Source of the DNA: Bidens hawaiensis
Lineage: Eukaryota; Streptophyta; Magnoliopsida; Asterales; Asteraceae
Assembly (NCBI GenBank): GCA_021521415.1
Contig: JAIQDT010004246.1
Coordinates: forward strand, 226,374-290,373
Reading direction: 5' to 3'
DNA length: 64,000 nt
The notes beneath the pieces were generated by a model, which saw only the letters and a list, made by a program, of their open reading frames with translations, ran no database searches and was not told the origin of the DNA. Made by a program: the position numbers and the translations under genes. Below, in pieces: positions 46,541 through 57,487 of this stretch; positions within the stretch are counted from its first letter, which is position 1; each line of letters starts with the position of its first letter.

Positions 46541-48997
46541 CTATGGTTTCAAAGCTTCTTGCTGAGCGTCTCGGATGCGGGTAAAGAGATCTGCGCGAAT
46601 GGTCAGCCTTAGAGCCTTGACTCGTAGCGTTTTTATTCGCTCCTTCCTGCTTAGCGCGTCTGCTACCACATTCGCCTTTCCAGGGTGATACTTTATTTCA
46701 CAATCATAATCATTCAACAATTCAACCCATCTTCGTTGCCTCATGTTTAAATCCTTTTGATCAAATATATGTTGAAGGCTCTTGTGATCCGTAAAGATTA
46801 TACACTTTGTACCATAGAGGTAATGGCGCCAAATCTTTAGCGCGAAGACAACCGCTCCAAGTTCCAGATCATGCGTTGTGTAGTTCTTTTCATTGGTCTT
46901 GAGTTGGCGCGAGGCATACGCTATGACTTTGTCTCGCTGCATAAGGACACATCCGAGTCCCTGATGTGAAGCGTCGCAGTAAACGACGATGTCGTCCGTC
47001 CCCTCGGGCAGAGACAAAATTGGCGCACTACATAACTTCTGTTTCAACATTTGAAACGCTGCTTCCTGATTTTCGCCCCAAACAAACTTCTTGTCTTTCT
47101 GAGTTAGCGCGGTCAGAGGTAGAGCTATCTTGGAGAAGTTCTCAATGAAGCGTCGATAGTAGCCAGCTAGTCCTAGGAATTGCCTCACCTCAATTGGGGT
47201 TCTTGGCGCTTCCCAGTTTTCGATGGCCTTGACTTTGGAAGGATCAACGTGTATTCCTTTCTCGTTTACAACGTGACCGAGAAAGTGAACTTCTCTAAGC
47301 CAAAACTCGCACTTGGAAAACTTCGCATACAACTTTTCTTTCCTCAACAATTCCAAAATCAATCTCAGGTGTTGCTGATGCTCGGCCTTGGTCCGAGAAT
47401 AAATCAGAATATCATCTATAAATACAATCACAAACTTGTCCAAGTATGGTTTGCACACGCGGTTCATCAGATCCATGAATACAGCCGGCGCATTAGTTAG
47501 CCCGAAAGGCATCACTAAGAACTCATAATGGCCGTATCTAGTTCGGAAGGCTGTTTTCGGCACATCTTCCTCATGGACCCTAAGTTGGTGGTATCCGGAC
47601 CGTAGATCTATCTTTGAATAATAATTGGATCCTTGCAACTGGTCAAATAAGTCGTCAATCCTCGGTAAGGGGTACCGATTTTTGACTGTCAGCTTATTCA
47701 GCTCCCTGTAGTCAATACACATTCTGAACGAACCATCCTTCTTCTTAACAAACAGTACTGGAGCTCCCCAAGGTGAAAAGCTTGGGCGTATGAAACCCTT
47801 ATCCAATAGTTCCTGTAACTGATTGGATAGCTCTTGCATCTCTGATGGAGCTAGTCGATAAGGCGCTCGAGCTACTGGCGCAGCTCCTGGGACTAAATCA
47901 ATACGAAACTCGACTTGTCGTGGTGGCGGTAATCCGGGCAAATCTTCAGGAAAAACTTCTGGGAATTCGCGCACTACTGATAAGTCTTCAATTCTTCGCT
48001 CTTCTCCTTTCTTCTCTACTACATGCGCCAGGAAGGCGTAGCACCCTTTCCTTAGGCACTTGCGCGCCTTTAGGCACGAAATCAGTTTCGTCGCAACTCC
48101 CCTTCCTTCCCCTTGAATCACCAAGGTTTCTCTGTTCAATAGTGGGACCCGAACCTGCTTCTCATGGCAAATAACTTCCGCTTGGTTCTCGACTAACCAA
48201 TCCATACCTATCACAATGTCAAAACTTCCCAAGTCTATTGGCAACAAGTTAATATTGAACCCGTGACCTCCCATGACTATTACACATTGTTCAGTTCTTT
48301 CGTTCGCGCATAACTGCCTACCATTGGCTAGTTCTATAGTATAAGGTGTGTCTAGCCTACTGGTTGCTAGGCCTAGGGAGTCTTTAAACTCAGCGGATAT
48401 AAAACTTAGGTCAGCGCCAGTATCAAATAAGACAGATGCAAAATGGCCGTTAAGCAAAAACGTACCGGTTACCACATTTGGCTCTTCTTTAGCTTCGCCT
48501 GCGCCGATCACAAAAGCTCTCCCGCGAGCTTGGTTTCCCTTCTGCGGGCAATCCCGACTAAAATGCCCTGGCTTCCCGCATGCGTAGCAGTTGTCGCTCG
48601 CTCCAGCTTCTCTGACACGGCAATTCATCGTCTTGTGCCCTGGTCTGCCACATTTGGCACATTCGATTCTTGCGCATTCACCCTCGTGGTGATACTTGCA
48701 TTTGCTGCACCATGGGCGAGGCCCGCTGTATCCTTTTCGTGGTGGCTCCGCGGCCTGAATCGCGTAAGTCCTTGCGCTTTCTTGCTTCTTGAACGGTGGC
48801 TGCTTGGAGTCGGACCCTCGGTGGTGAGAGTTCCACTTCCTCTTGGGATCAGAGGTTCGCTGCTCGATTCCGCGCGTAGTTAACATACCCGCACGGACCG
48901 TATACCTTGTAAGGGTGATGGCCCGCGCTACCCGCCTCATCAAAGGTTGGAGGCGCTGCGGCGTTGAGCGGAACCCTAACAACAGGAGGTAACCCAA
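46541..48997 (-). pseudogene. Element B zinc knuckles, protease, reverse transcriptase, RNase H
   Basis: The codons from about 48930 onwards are meaningful; the first ones of this frame overlap the gag frame. Order: two zinc knuckles ([28 protein letters not shown]), protease ([12 protein letters not shown] with DTG), RT ([31 protein letters not shown]; all three catalytic Asp present), RNase H ([29 protein letters not shown]). It ends in a TAG after QEALKP. Compared with C and A this part is intact. It makes cDNA from the element RNA in the cytoplasmic particle. It continues in frame into integrase after the TAG. Confidence 0.9.
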
Positions 48998-49580
48998 AGA
49001 TATACCTCTCGATCTTCTTTTCCTCCGTGTTTGCCATGTCTGGCACCAACTGGCAAAGCTCGTTGAACCGGTTGTTGTAGGCGTCGATATCCGTTCCTAC
49101 CATGGTGTGGTTCCAGAATTCCTGTTGTAGGTTCTGAATTTCTGCGCGAGAGCAGAACTTTCTCATCAACATTTCCTTCAGTTCCTCCCAGGTCTTGTGA
49201 AGAGCAACTTCTCGCCCCAAGGTCTTCACTTGAAGCTTCCACCAAGACGAAGCTGCTTCTTGGAACATGCAGGTCACGTAAAGGACCTTCTGGTTCTCAC
49301 TACATCCGATAATGGAGAGAACTGTCTCCATCTTGTCAATCCAGTTGTAGAGCCCAATGGCCCCTTCGGTACCCTTGAATGGCCAAGGCTTACAGGCCAT
49401 AAATGTCTTGTAGGAGCATCCTTTGTCCAAAGCTCCTGATTCGGGTTCTGGGGTCTCGTTCTCCTGACGACCCTGACTAGATTCGGCCTTGCTGGCCTCA
49501 TGTGTTGCGATCGCTTGCGCGATTATTTCCGCGAGTTCCTCGGGTGTCATGGTAATTCCCTTGGCTCTAGTTGGAGGCAT
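48849..49580 (-). pseudogene. Element B gag (capsid part)
   Basis: The ATG at 49580 is the first after the primer site and starts MPPTRAKGITMTPEEL, followed by a polar stretch and the capsid domain ([53 protein letters not shown]). Near 48930, in a run of three G, the frame appears to carry one extra base: after FDEAG the gag frame loses sense while the pol frame gains it. In a single-polyprotein element this is a frameshift mutation. A programmed shift is less likely because the site lies before the zinc knuckles. Confidence 0.85.
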
Positions 49581-49787
49581 TCTCGCTTTAAAAGAGAAAA
49601 TATATCAATCTTAGCGCATGTATTCTGAGCACATAATGTTATCATTATTTACTACACTGTGTGACCCGTGTTCCTAAGTGTGTGTATGGTTTCTTTTGAA
49701 AATATTCTTTGAAAAATATTTCATGCGATTTCCCCCAACGGTTATAGTCTAGGTTAAAACTTCTTTTCCTAGTTCGCTATAACCAGT

Positions 49788-49802
49788 GCTCTGATACCAA
49801 TC
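49788..49802 (-). promoter_or_regulatory. Primer-binding site of element B (initiator tRNA-Met type)
   Basis: On the - strand the LTR end TGTGACA is followed by GATTGGTATCAGAGCAC, an exact match to the common site. Confidence 0.88.
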
Positions 49803-52090
49803 TGTCACACCCGGCCCTGAGCGGCGGAAACAGCCGGGCGCGCGCGAGTGGGGATTGATAATTAAGCACGGGCCATTGCAAACATTCAAAGTAAGATTTT
49901 CATTGCGCATGAAATGTTTAATACAAATACATTACATTGTTTAAAAATTACATAAAAACATCCAAGTATAAAACTGTTGAAGATTTCCACGCCATATCCC
50001 CTTGCGCGGCGGGAACAACCACGCACATCGAAGGGATAGAACTAAAATCTTCCAAAAAAAAGCTAGTTTTAGATGTTCAGCGTGAGGTGCTCTAAGTGTG
50101 ACTCCATGCGCTACCTAGTTATCTCCTGAAAGACACGTAAAAACATTTGAATCAGTATAAACTGAGTGAGTTCACAAGTTTTAGTAACTTGATAAATCGC
50201 ATTGCATCATAGTCTTAATAAAAGTCATATTGAAACACATTTTTGATTTCATGTCTGAACATATACTTGATAATCACATAGATCTGACATTTCTGATAAA
50301 AAAAATCGTTCCGCGGCTACGCGCGAACATTTCTGGAACTGTGCTCGTCCATGCAAAGTGGCGCTGCCACTACGAGCTAAATAATGTAATGCCGTCCCGC
50401 GGTTTACGCGTGGACATTTCTGAAAAACCGTGCTCGTCTATGCAAAGAGGCGCTGCCCCTACGAGCTAATCAATAATACCGTCCCGCGGGTTACGCGCGG
50501 ACGTTGTGCCGGAAAACAAGGCGCTCGTCCATGCAAAGAGGCGCGACCCCTACGAGCGGGCTCAAACCCATAGTACTGCCCCATGACCATACTAGGCACT
50601 CGTCCATGCAAAGAGGTGCGACCCCTACGAGTGGGTGGATCAAACCAGCAGTCCCTACCCTTAGAGTTCCAATGGTAAAGTGATCACTTACTCGAGTTCT
50701 AGCGCACATACATCGAAAACCTTAGATACCGTTCGCATTGCTCATCATGAAATATAATTTAAACACATAATCGCTTGCATAGCTTGTAAGTATACCATGA
50801 TAAAACATTATTTAAGTACGTGTCCCTCGCCCCGAAAACAGTTTAAAAACAGTGAAAACAGCGAGAATAGGGGCTGTGAGACTCACCTGTGGTTCTTGTT
50901 AAGGGATTAATCGAGATTCGGGTTTTCTTGGTGTTGGCCTCGGAATTGAAGGTCTAGAATACGATTAAATAACAAGAAGTATATATATTAAGATCAAGAA
51001 TTAGGAGAATATAAGGGTTGGAAAGCAGATCTCAAGGTTATATTCTTGGCTTACCTAGTAACAGGATCGGAAACGAAAACAACGGATGCTTGGGAGATGA
51101 TTATTGCAAGTTGCAGTTCTTAAGAGAGAAGTTTGAAGTGTGTTTTGGGTGATAATTTAGGTTACATATTTATAGGCAAACTCAAGGGAACACAATCCCT
51201 TGCTTTAGGGGATTGTAATCTTTTCATATCTAGGTGTAATGATGATAAAGTATGGAAATTATTATTATTTATTTAAAAGTGGAGTAGTGGATAAAAGATT
51301 TTGACAGGACATGCAGGTCTGTGGTTGGTGGGAGTAGGGTGGCTGACAGTTGACTTTTCATGTTACAGTGTGCTTTTTCAGGTACTTTTGTCAGTGTACA
51401 GTAAAAAGTGGAAAATCTCTGAAACACGCTACTGTTTCCTTTTGGGCGGGAGTAATCTCCTTACATCTGGAGAATAGACTAAGTGTTCTGCGCGTATTAC
51501 TTTGTGCGCATAGCTTTCTGCGTGAAGGACATTTCTTTGCTGCGGGTAGGTGCGTGACCTTCTCGCAGTCAGGGACATTGAGTTTCATTTGTAGATTCTC
51601 CAGGTGGTCTTGGTATTTCAACATAGTGATCAGTCATGTTGAAGTCAATTTCATCTTGGAGCTTCAGACAAACTAGTTCTCAATGTTCCCGCCATGCGGG
51701 GAGGTTAGTTCCCCTTCCGCACGCACATAAATGATTTGGGATGCACCCGCCTTAGCATCATGCGAGACGGTCAACCCATTAGACAACATTAAGTTATAGA
51801 AACATAAAACCAATACACTCGCGCATGGCGCATATAACATATGCCCACGCAGGTTCTTAACATGGTGCGCTCGCGCAGGGTGCACATAACAAATACCCGC
51901 CCCGATCTTAACATAGCGCGCTCGCGCAGGGCGCACATAACATGCCCGCGCTGACTAATATGGCGCGCTCGCGCAGGGCGCACATAACGTGCCCGCGCTG
52001 ATTCTAACATAGCGCGCTTAATATTTACAATCACCTAATTATTAGGTTGATTACTTAGTTTATAGGATTGGGAAATTACCGGGTGTCACA
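49803..52090 (-). mobile_element. 5' LTR of element B
   Basis: 2288 bp, the same length as the 3' LTR, with one copy of the R-U5 region. Differences from the 3' LTR that I could see: three in the R-U5 half and four in the U3 half (for example caatttcat / caattccat; cgcacata / cgcgcata). It drives the genomic RNA leftwards. Confidence 0.92.
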
Positions 52091-52130
52091 CTTCATTATC
52101 ATAATACTCCATTAATTTCTCATAAGACAT
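52091..52130 (-). pseudogene. Element A, start of the extra ORF (split off by B)
   Basis: The ATG at 52130 begins MSYEKLMEYYDNE and runs into the TSD of element B (cttca, 52091-52095). The rest continues at 40550. In that frame the continuation soon stops, while an alternative ATG six bases before the junction opens the long frame, so there is either a frameshift or a later start. Confidence 0.5.
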
Positions 52131-52277
52131 CTTTGGGTGGTGTAGAATGTAGAGAGGGAAAGAAAAGGTTACCAGCCAATCTTATCCCTATTCAAATAAA
52201 CAAGTAAGATAATTTTCCTATGCTTGGATCGAAGCTTGGGTATTGTTTTATGATACCCAATTCGCTAAGATCGATGG

Positions 52278-52291
52278 CTCTGATACCAACC
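52278..52291 (-). promoter_or_regulatory. Primer-binding site of element A (initiator tRNA-Met type)
   Basis: On the - strand TTGGTATCAGAGCC follows the LTR end TGTGACA with two bases between. It is an exact match to the usual site. Confidence 0.85.
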
Positions 52292-53336
52292 TGTCACACT
52301 CCCAACTTGGGCCTAGGCGTGTGACTCGATAGTTGGTACCATATTTGTAAATAAATCAGAGTTACGATTGTTAGCGGAAGACTTTATAAATTATAAGGAT
52401 TAAAGTTGAAAAATATTTACATTACAAAATATGGAAACAAGTTCCATTTGTGTTTACTTGTTTTAAGTTTACAAAACCACCATTTAGTTATATTAACATT
52501 TAACAAAAATTATCCGAGCCATCGGATTCTTGAGCCTTCGTCCTTTAGCTCTAATCTTGGTTACCTGCAAAATGTTATAAAAATACGTCAGCAACGAATG
52601 CTGGTGAATATGCTGACGCGAAAACATTTTCTTTTACTTTGTTACCCATCGAGGGTTACGCATGCCTCGGCCCATCTTGGATTAGGAATAACAAAGTTAA
52701 AAAATATCATTATAACTCGAGTCTCTACCTAGGTCACCCCAGCAAGACACCGCAGCGTCCCGACGTACTTAGGTACCATAATATACACAAGGTCATTCTC
52801 ACTCGAACATACTTTGGTTCGACCCATCGTGGCTGGAGGTCGTGACCAGGCGTGGTGCGATGTGCCCACCGCATTTTACCACATATGTAAGGATCCAGAC
52901 AAACGTATACTACATCCTGAGGGTTAGGCTTTTACTCTTATTAATAATGTTTTTAGAGACACTTAGTCTCATGTAAAGTTTTACACATAACATGTTTATT
53001 TATTTTAAAACAAGTTTGTAAAAGTGGGGCGTATTCACCTTTGATCGGGATCGGTTTCCAACACCGTCCTTGCGTAATCTTTCTTGTTATCTCACACCTA
53101 TAGTACAAGTATAACTTTTATTAGTCGGATATACAATCCGGCTTAAGACCTTTAGTCTTATTATCTTGATGAACCTTTAGTTCATTTTTACTTTAAAACC
53201 TTTAGTTTTAAAAGCAATATTTATAAACCTTTAGTTTATTATAAAAACCTGACGTTTCCTCTTTTATAAGAAACGTATTCTTTTTCTTTTATTATTTAAG
53301 AATACCCTTATCACTTAAATAATATTCACAACAAAG

Positions 53337-53340
<4 letters not shown>

Positions 53341-53392
<52 letters not shown>
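53341..53392. repeat. (TA)n microsatellite
   Basis: About 25 uninterrupted TA units in the transcribed part of the A LTR. Confidence 0.95.
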
Positions 53393-53393
<1 letters not shown>

Positions 53394-53890
53394 CACACAC
53401 ATACATATATACCTGCAGTTTTATATTTCTTTCTTTTCTTTTCTTTGTTGTATAATTTCCTTTTCATAGGCATCGAGTATAATTCCGATTTAGGGCATTA
53501 AGCCTTTATAATATTTTATTATTATTTTAGTCGGGTAGTAAACCTTACCTTTCCTCGGCTTATAATTCCCTAGATACTCGAGCAGCACTTCTATGCCGCT
53601 TAGCCTTTCAACACTCGCCTTGATCGCCACTTCACTTCGGCATGCAAATCGAGACACCCGATCTTTCCGGCACGCACTTCGAGGTGATCGTCGGGTTGTA
53701 AAACGGCACCACCTTCTTGCTTGGACGGTCGGGGAGTGGTACGAATATTGAGGTATGGCACGTTTATCAAGGAATCAGGGCACGGTTTTCGAGGTGTATC
53801 GATGGCACGAATTTCAAGGTTTAGAGAGATGTTAGAGAGAGGATTGGTAACTGATTTTGGGTGTGAGTTATGAAGACCCCGGACCTTGCT

Positions 53891-53897
53891 ATTTATA
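53891..53897 (-). promoter_or_regulatory. TATA box of element A 5' LTR
   Basis: TATAAAT on the - strand in the context gccTATAAATagc. Confidence 0.65.
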
Positions 53898-53989
53898 GGC
53901 AAATCTGGTGTCCCATCGTGTACCGCGCCTAGGCCCTTAGGACCCGTCGCGTACCACGACGAGGTCTGATGACGTAGACAATAGGTCTG

Positions 53990-54111
53990 CCACGTGTCGC
54001 CACGTGGCAGACGTTGTGCCACGTGTTAACACGTGGCGGATGATATGCCACGTGTGGCCACGTGTCGGGACACGTGGTGACCGTTGTGCCACGTGTGGAC
54101 ACGTGGTGAAA
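53990..54111 (-). promoter_or_regulatory. Array of nine G-boxes (CACGTG) in the LTR of A
   Basis: CACGTG occurs nine times in about 120 bp, mostly as pairs in opposite orientation such as ccacgtgttaacacgtgg, which also form perfect palindromes. The array ends about 95 bp upstream of the TATA box. G-boxes bind plant bZIP and bHLH factors (light, ABA, stress). Eight remain in the truncated 3' LTR (34330-34450) and four in the F LTR. Confidence 0.7.
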
Positions 54112-54376
54112 AGGTGTCAGGCGTGTCAGGCCACGTCATCGCGGTACGCGATGACGTAGGCTCAAAGGCGATCGCTTACGCTGTTGACTTCTTCTAGAAA
54201 TAATGACCAAGCCCCATCGCGGTATGCAATGGGCTTGTCTTTTGTCCCGTCGCGTACCGCGATAGCACAAGAAATCAGAATTTTTCATTTTTAAACCTTG
54301 GAGTTTGGATTTGGCAGAATTAGTCCCTTAACTTTGAAAGTTGACATTTTTGGCCCGGAATTTCCGTTATGTTACA

Positions 54377-54725
54377 GTTATCTTGCTTATATGATTGAAG
54401 ATCCTAAGTTATGATGCTTGATTGTGGATTTGGATGGTGGCCGGCGGCTAGGGAGGGAAGGTTTGGCTTAAGTGTGTGTTTTAAGGTGTAAAATGGATAA
54501 GATGGATGGAAATGGAAAGATTTAGGGTTTAAGGGGTATTTATACTCCCTTAAGCCCATGGACCTAAGACCCATATTTCCCTTTTAGTCCATGATTAATT
54601 ATCTTTAATTAACCTCCTTATCTTTCTATTTTTACCTTTTTACTATTTATCTATTTACTCAAGTAACTTTCCATTATAAGAAATAATATGTAAAATATTA
54701 TTATTTAAAAATTCGGGATGTTACA
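54377..54725 (-). mobile_element. Element C, 3' LTR, right piece
   Basis: Reading leftwards it starts TGTAACATCCCG after the polypurine tract and matches the 5' LTR of C (62339 down to 61992), including the TATA box. Element A begins at 54376. Together with 32911-34314 it makes up the 3' LTR of C. Confidence 0.88.
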
Positions 54726-54742
54726 AGTCTTCCCTCCTTAAA
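54726..54742 (-). promoter_or_regulatory. Polypurine tract of element C
   Basis: On the - strand ctttaaggagggaagact directly precedes the LTR start TGTAACATCC. Confidence 0.8.
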
Positions 54743-54768
54743 GAGGTTTCGTCCCCGAAACCTAACTA

Positions 54769-55938
54769 TTACACGAACAGATTAGGGTAAGACTTGCGCA
54801 TCTCATCCTCAGCTTCCCAAGTGGCATCCGATCCCTTACGGTGCTTCCATATCACCTTTACTAAGGGTATAACCTTATGACTAAGTTGCTTCTTCTTGCG
54901 ATCTACAATCTCTATCGGTTGCTCAATGTAGTTCAGCTGTTCATCAACCTCAATGTCCATCAGTGGCACGTGGGACGTGTCATCAGCTAGGCATTTTATC
55001 AAATGAGAAACATGGAAGGTTGAATGAATTCCTTCTAGCTCTTCGGGCAAATCCAGCTTATAGGCTACTTCACCCACACGATCTAAAATCTCGAAGGGTC
55101 CAATGTTCCTCGGACTCAACTTTCCCCTCTTCCTGAAATGAATGATTCCTTTCCAAGGCGAGACCTTGAGCTTCACATTGTCACCTACGTTAAACTCAAT
55201 CGGTCGTCGCCGCTTATCAGCATACGACTTTTTTCTGTCTTGAGCAGCTTTCATTCTAGCCTTGATCTGCTCGAACTTTAAAGACGTCTCTTGAACCACT
55301 TCTAAACTTCCCATTTCCTTCTGACCAATCTCGTCCCAACACACCAGGGTTCTACATCGTCTACCATAAAACATTTCAAACGGTGGCATACCAATACTTG
55401 AATGGTAACTGTTGTTATAGGAGAACTCTGCTAGGTGCAGGTAATCATCCCAACTTCCACCAAAATCTAAAACACAAGCACGTAGCATATCCTCAAGGGT
55501 TTGGATCGTCCTTTCAGACTGTCCATCGGTTTGAGCATGATACGTCGTACTGATGTTTAATCTCGTTCCCATAGCTTCATGGAACTTCTTACAAAACCTT
55601 GAAGTAAACCGTGTATCTCTATCTGACACGATCGTCAACGGTACACCGTGCTTAGACACAACCTCTTTTATGAACAAAGTTGCTAACGTTTCTGACGAGA
55701 TGGCCTCTCGTATAGGCATAAAGTGAGCACTTTTGGTCAAACGGTCCACCATCACCCAAATGGTATCATGATACTTAGCTGTACGGGGTAGCTTAGTTAT
55801 GAAATCCATGGTGATGTGTTCCCATTTCCATTCAGGTATCTCAAGCGGTTGCATTTTCCCATAAGGCTTCTAATGTTCGGCTTTGACTTGTAAGCAAGGT
55901 AAGCACTTACCAACATAATCCACTTCATCGTTTTTCAT
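54769..55938 (-). pseudogene. Element C integrase with chromodomain-type tail
   Basis: A TGA near 55938-55936 follows the first half of the zinc-binding region (CWWP), and another break lies near 55860. From 55854 the core is open: [17 protein letters not shown] and the Glu in TIQTLEDML are all present, then GPFEILDRVGEVAYKL and the tail LVKVIWKHRKGSDATWEAED. Compared with B the tail wording is clearly different, so C is another family. The region ends with a stop at 54769, 27 bp before the polypurine tract. Confidence 0.85.
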
Positions 55939-57330
55939 TCATGGCCACCAGCAGTCTCTTTTCAAATCTTGGTACATTTTCGTAGCTCCAGGATGAATCG
56001 AATATCTTGACTTATGAGCTTCATCTAAGATTCGACCTCTAAGATCTCCATGGCGTGGAATCCACATACGGTCAAATCTAGTCTTAACGCCATGAGTGTT
56101 TTCCATCAATTCATCTTGTTGGTCGTAAACTCTCTCTTTCTTCACTAACCCTTCATCTACTAACACCTCTGACTGTACTTTGATGATTTCTTCGAAGAGA
56201 CTTGAATTCATAATCAGCTGGTATGACTTTACTGTTGCAAGGACTTCCTCATTCTTACGACTTAGCGCGTCAGCGACCACGTTAGCTTTACCAGGGTAGT
56301 ATTTAATATCGCAGTCGTAATCCTTTATCAATTCTAACCACCTTCTCTGCCTCATATTCAATTCTTTCTGCTCGAAGAAGTACTTTAAACTTTTATGATC
56401 CATATAAATAGCACACTTAGTACCATACAGGTAATGCCTCCATATCTTTAAGGAATGCACTACTATTGCTATCTCTAAATCATGCGTCGGATAAGTACTC
56501 TCGTGGACTTTCAACTGCCTAGACGCGTAAGCTATCACTTTTCCTCGTTGCATCAACACATAACCTAACCCACGATGTAAAGCATCAGTGCAAACAACCA
56601 GGTCCTCGTCACCATCGGGTAAAGCAAGGATTGGAGCTTGCGTGAGTCTTTTCTTTAATTCATGAAAAACTTCTTCTTGGAACTTTCCCCAACCGAATAC
56701 TATCGTCTTTTGGGTCATACCGGTCAATGGTGCGGCTATCTTGGAGAAACCTTCAATGAATCTCCTATAGTAGCCAGCTAACCCTAAGAAGCATCGTATA
56801 TCAGTCGGATTCTGTGGAGTCTTCCAATTAGTTATCGCTTCAATCTTAGCTGGGTCCACCATAATCCCTTCCTGATTAATCACGTGTCCTAGGAATTGCA
56901 CTTCTCGCAACCAGAACACGCACTTCGAAAATTTAGCATACAACTTCTCCTTCTTCAGAGTCTCCAATACCTCCCTCAAATGATCGGCATGATCAGTCTC
57001 ATTCTTTGAATAAATCAATATGTCATCAATAAAGACAATTACCAATTTATCCAACATTGGCCGACATACCCTGTTCATCATGTCCATAAATGCTGTGGGA
57101 GCATTCGTTAGACTGAATGACATTACGAGGAACTCGTAATGTCCATACCGCATCCGAAACGTTGTTTTAGGGATGTCTGCCTCTTTCACTTTCAGCTGAT
57201 GATATCCTGATCTAAGATATATTCGGGAGAACCAACTTGAGCCTTGCAGTTGGTCGAACAGATCATCAATCCTTAGCAAAGGGTATCTATTCTTTACCGT
57301 AAGCTTATTCAATTCGCGATAGCTATGCAC
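55939..57330 (-). pseudogene. Element C reverse transcriptase and RNase H
   Basis: Open over 463 codons from within [15 protein letters not shown], then [11 protein letters not shown] where RIDLRSGYH is expected, so the first catalytic Asp of RT is replaced by Tyr. [10 protein letters not shown] is kept. RNase H has [11 protein letters not shown] and MDHKSLKYF. It ends with the start of the integrase zinc region. The N-terminal part of RT (57330-57490) is broken by at least one stop and one frame change. It is dead. Confidence 0.85.
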
Positions 57331-57487
57331 ATTCTCATACTTCCATCCTTCTTCTTAACGAACAACACCGGCACGCCCCACTGGGAAACACTTGGTCTAA
57401 TAAACCTTTGTCGAGGAGTTCTTGCAGTTGGAACATTAATTCTTTCATCTCGAAAGGCGCTAAACGGTAAGGTGCTTTCACGACGGG

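Larger units (their letters stand above)
40551..52090 (-). mobile_element. Element B: young, nearly intact Ty3/gypsy chromovirus-like element
   Basis: The whole insertion, including two extra LTR pieces, is flanked by a perfect 5-bp duplication cttca (40546-40550 and 52091-52095) within element A. Parts from right to left: 5' LTR 49803-52090, primer site, gag-pol, 3' LTR 42821-45108, then two more copies of the last 1135 bp of the LTR. The two full LTRs are both 2288 bp and differ at about seven positions by eye. It is the innermost and youngest element of the nest. Confidence 0.92.
52292..54376 (-). mobile_element. 5' LTR of element A
   Basis: From TGTCACACTCCC to TTATGTTACA, 2085 bp. On the transcribed (-) strand, U3 holds nine CACGTG G-boxes (54111-53990) followed by a TATA box (about 53897). 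Further on are ccttTAGTTTtaa repeats (53140-53260) and a 50-bp (TA)n tract (53341-53392). The flank gttat (54377) equals the C-LTR sequence at 61992, which shows A inserted in the C LTR. Confidence 0.85.

Noticed and set aside
46541..46543. Programmed readthrough stop in element B
   Set aside because: No downstream stem or known readthrough context was evident; a single nonsense change is simpler. Kept as a side remark only.
45584..49439. Many + strand frames across element B (for example 48443-48883)
   Set aside because: They are shadows of the - strand gag-pol frames and have no recognisable protein features.
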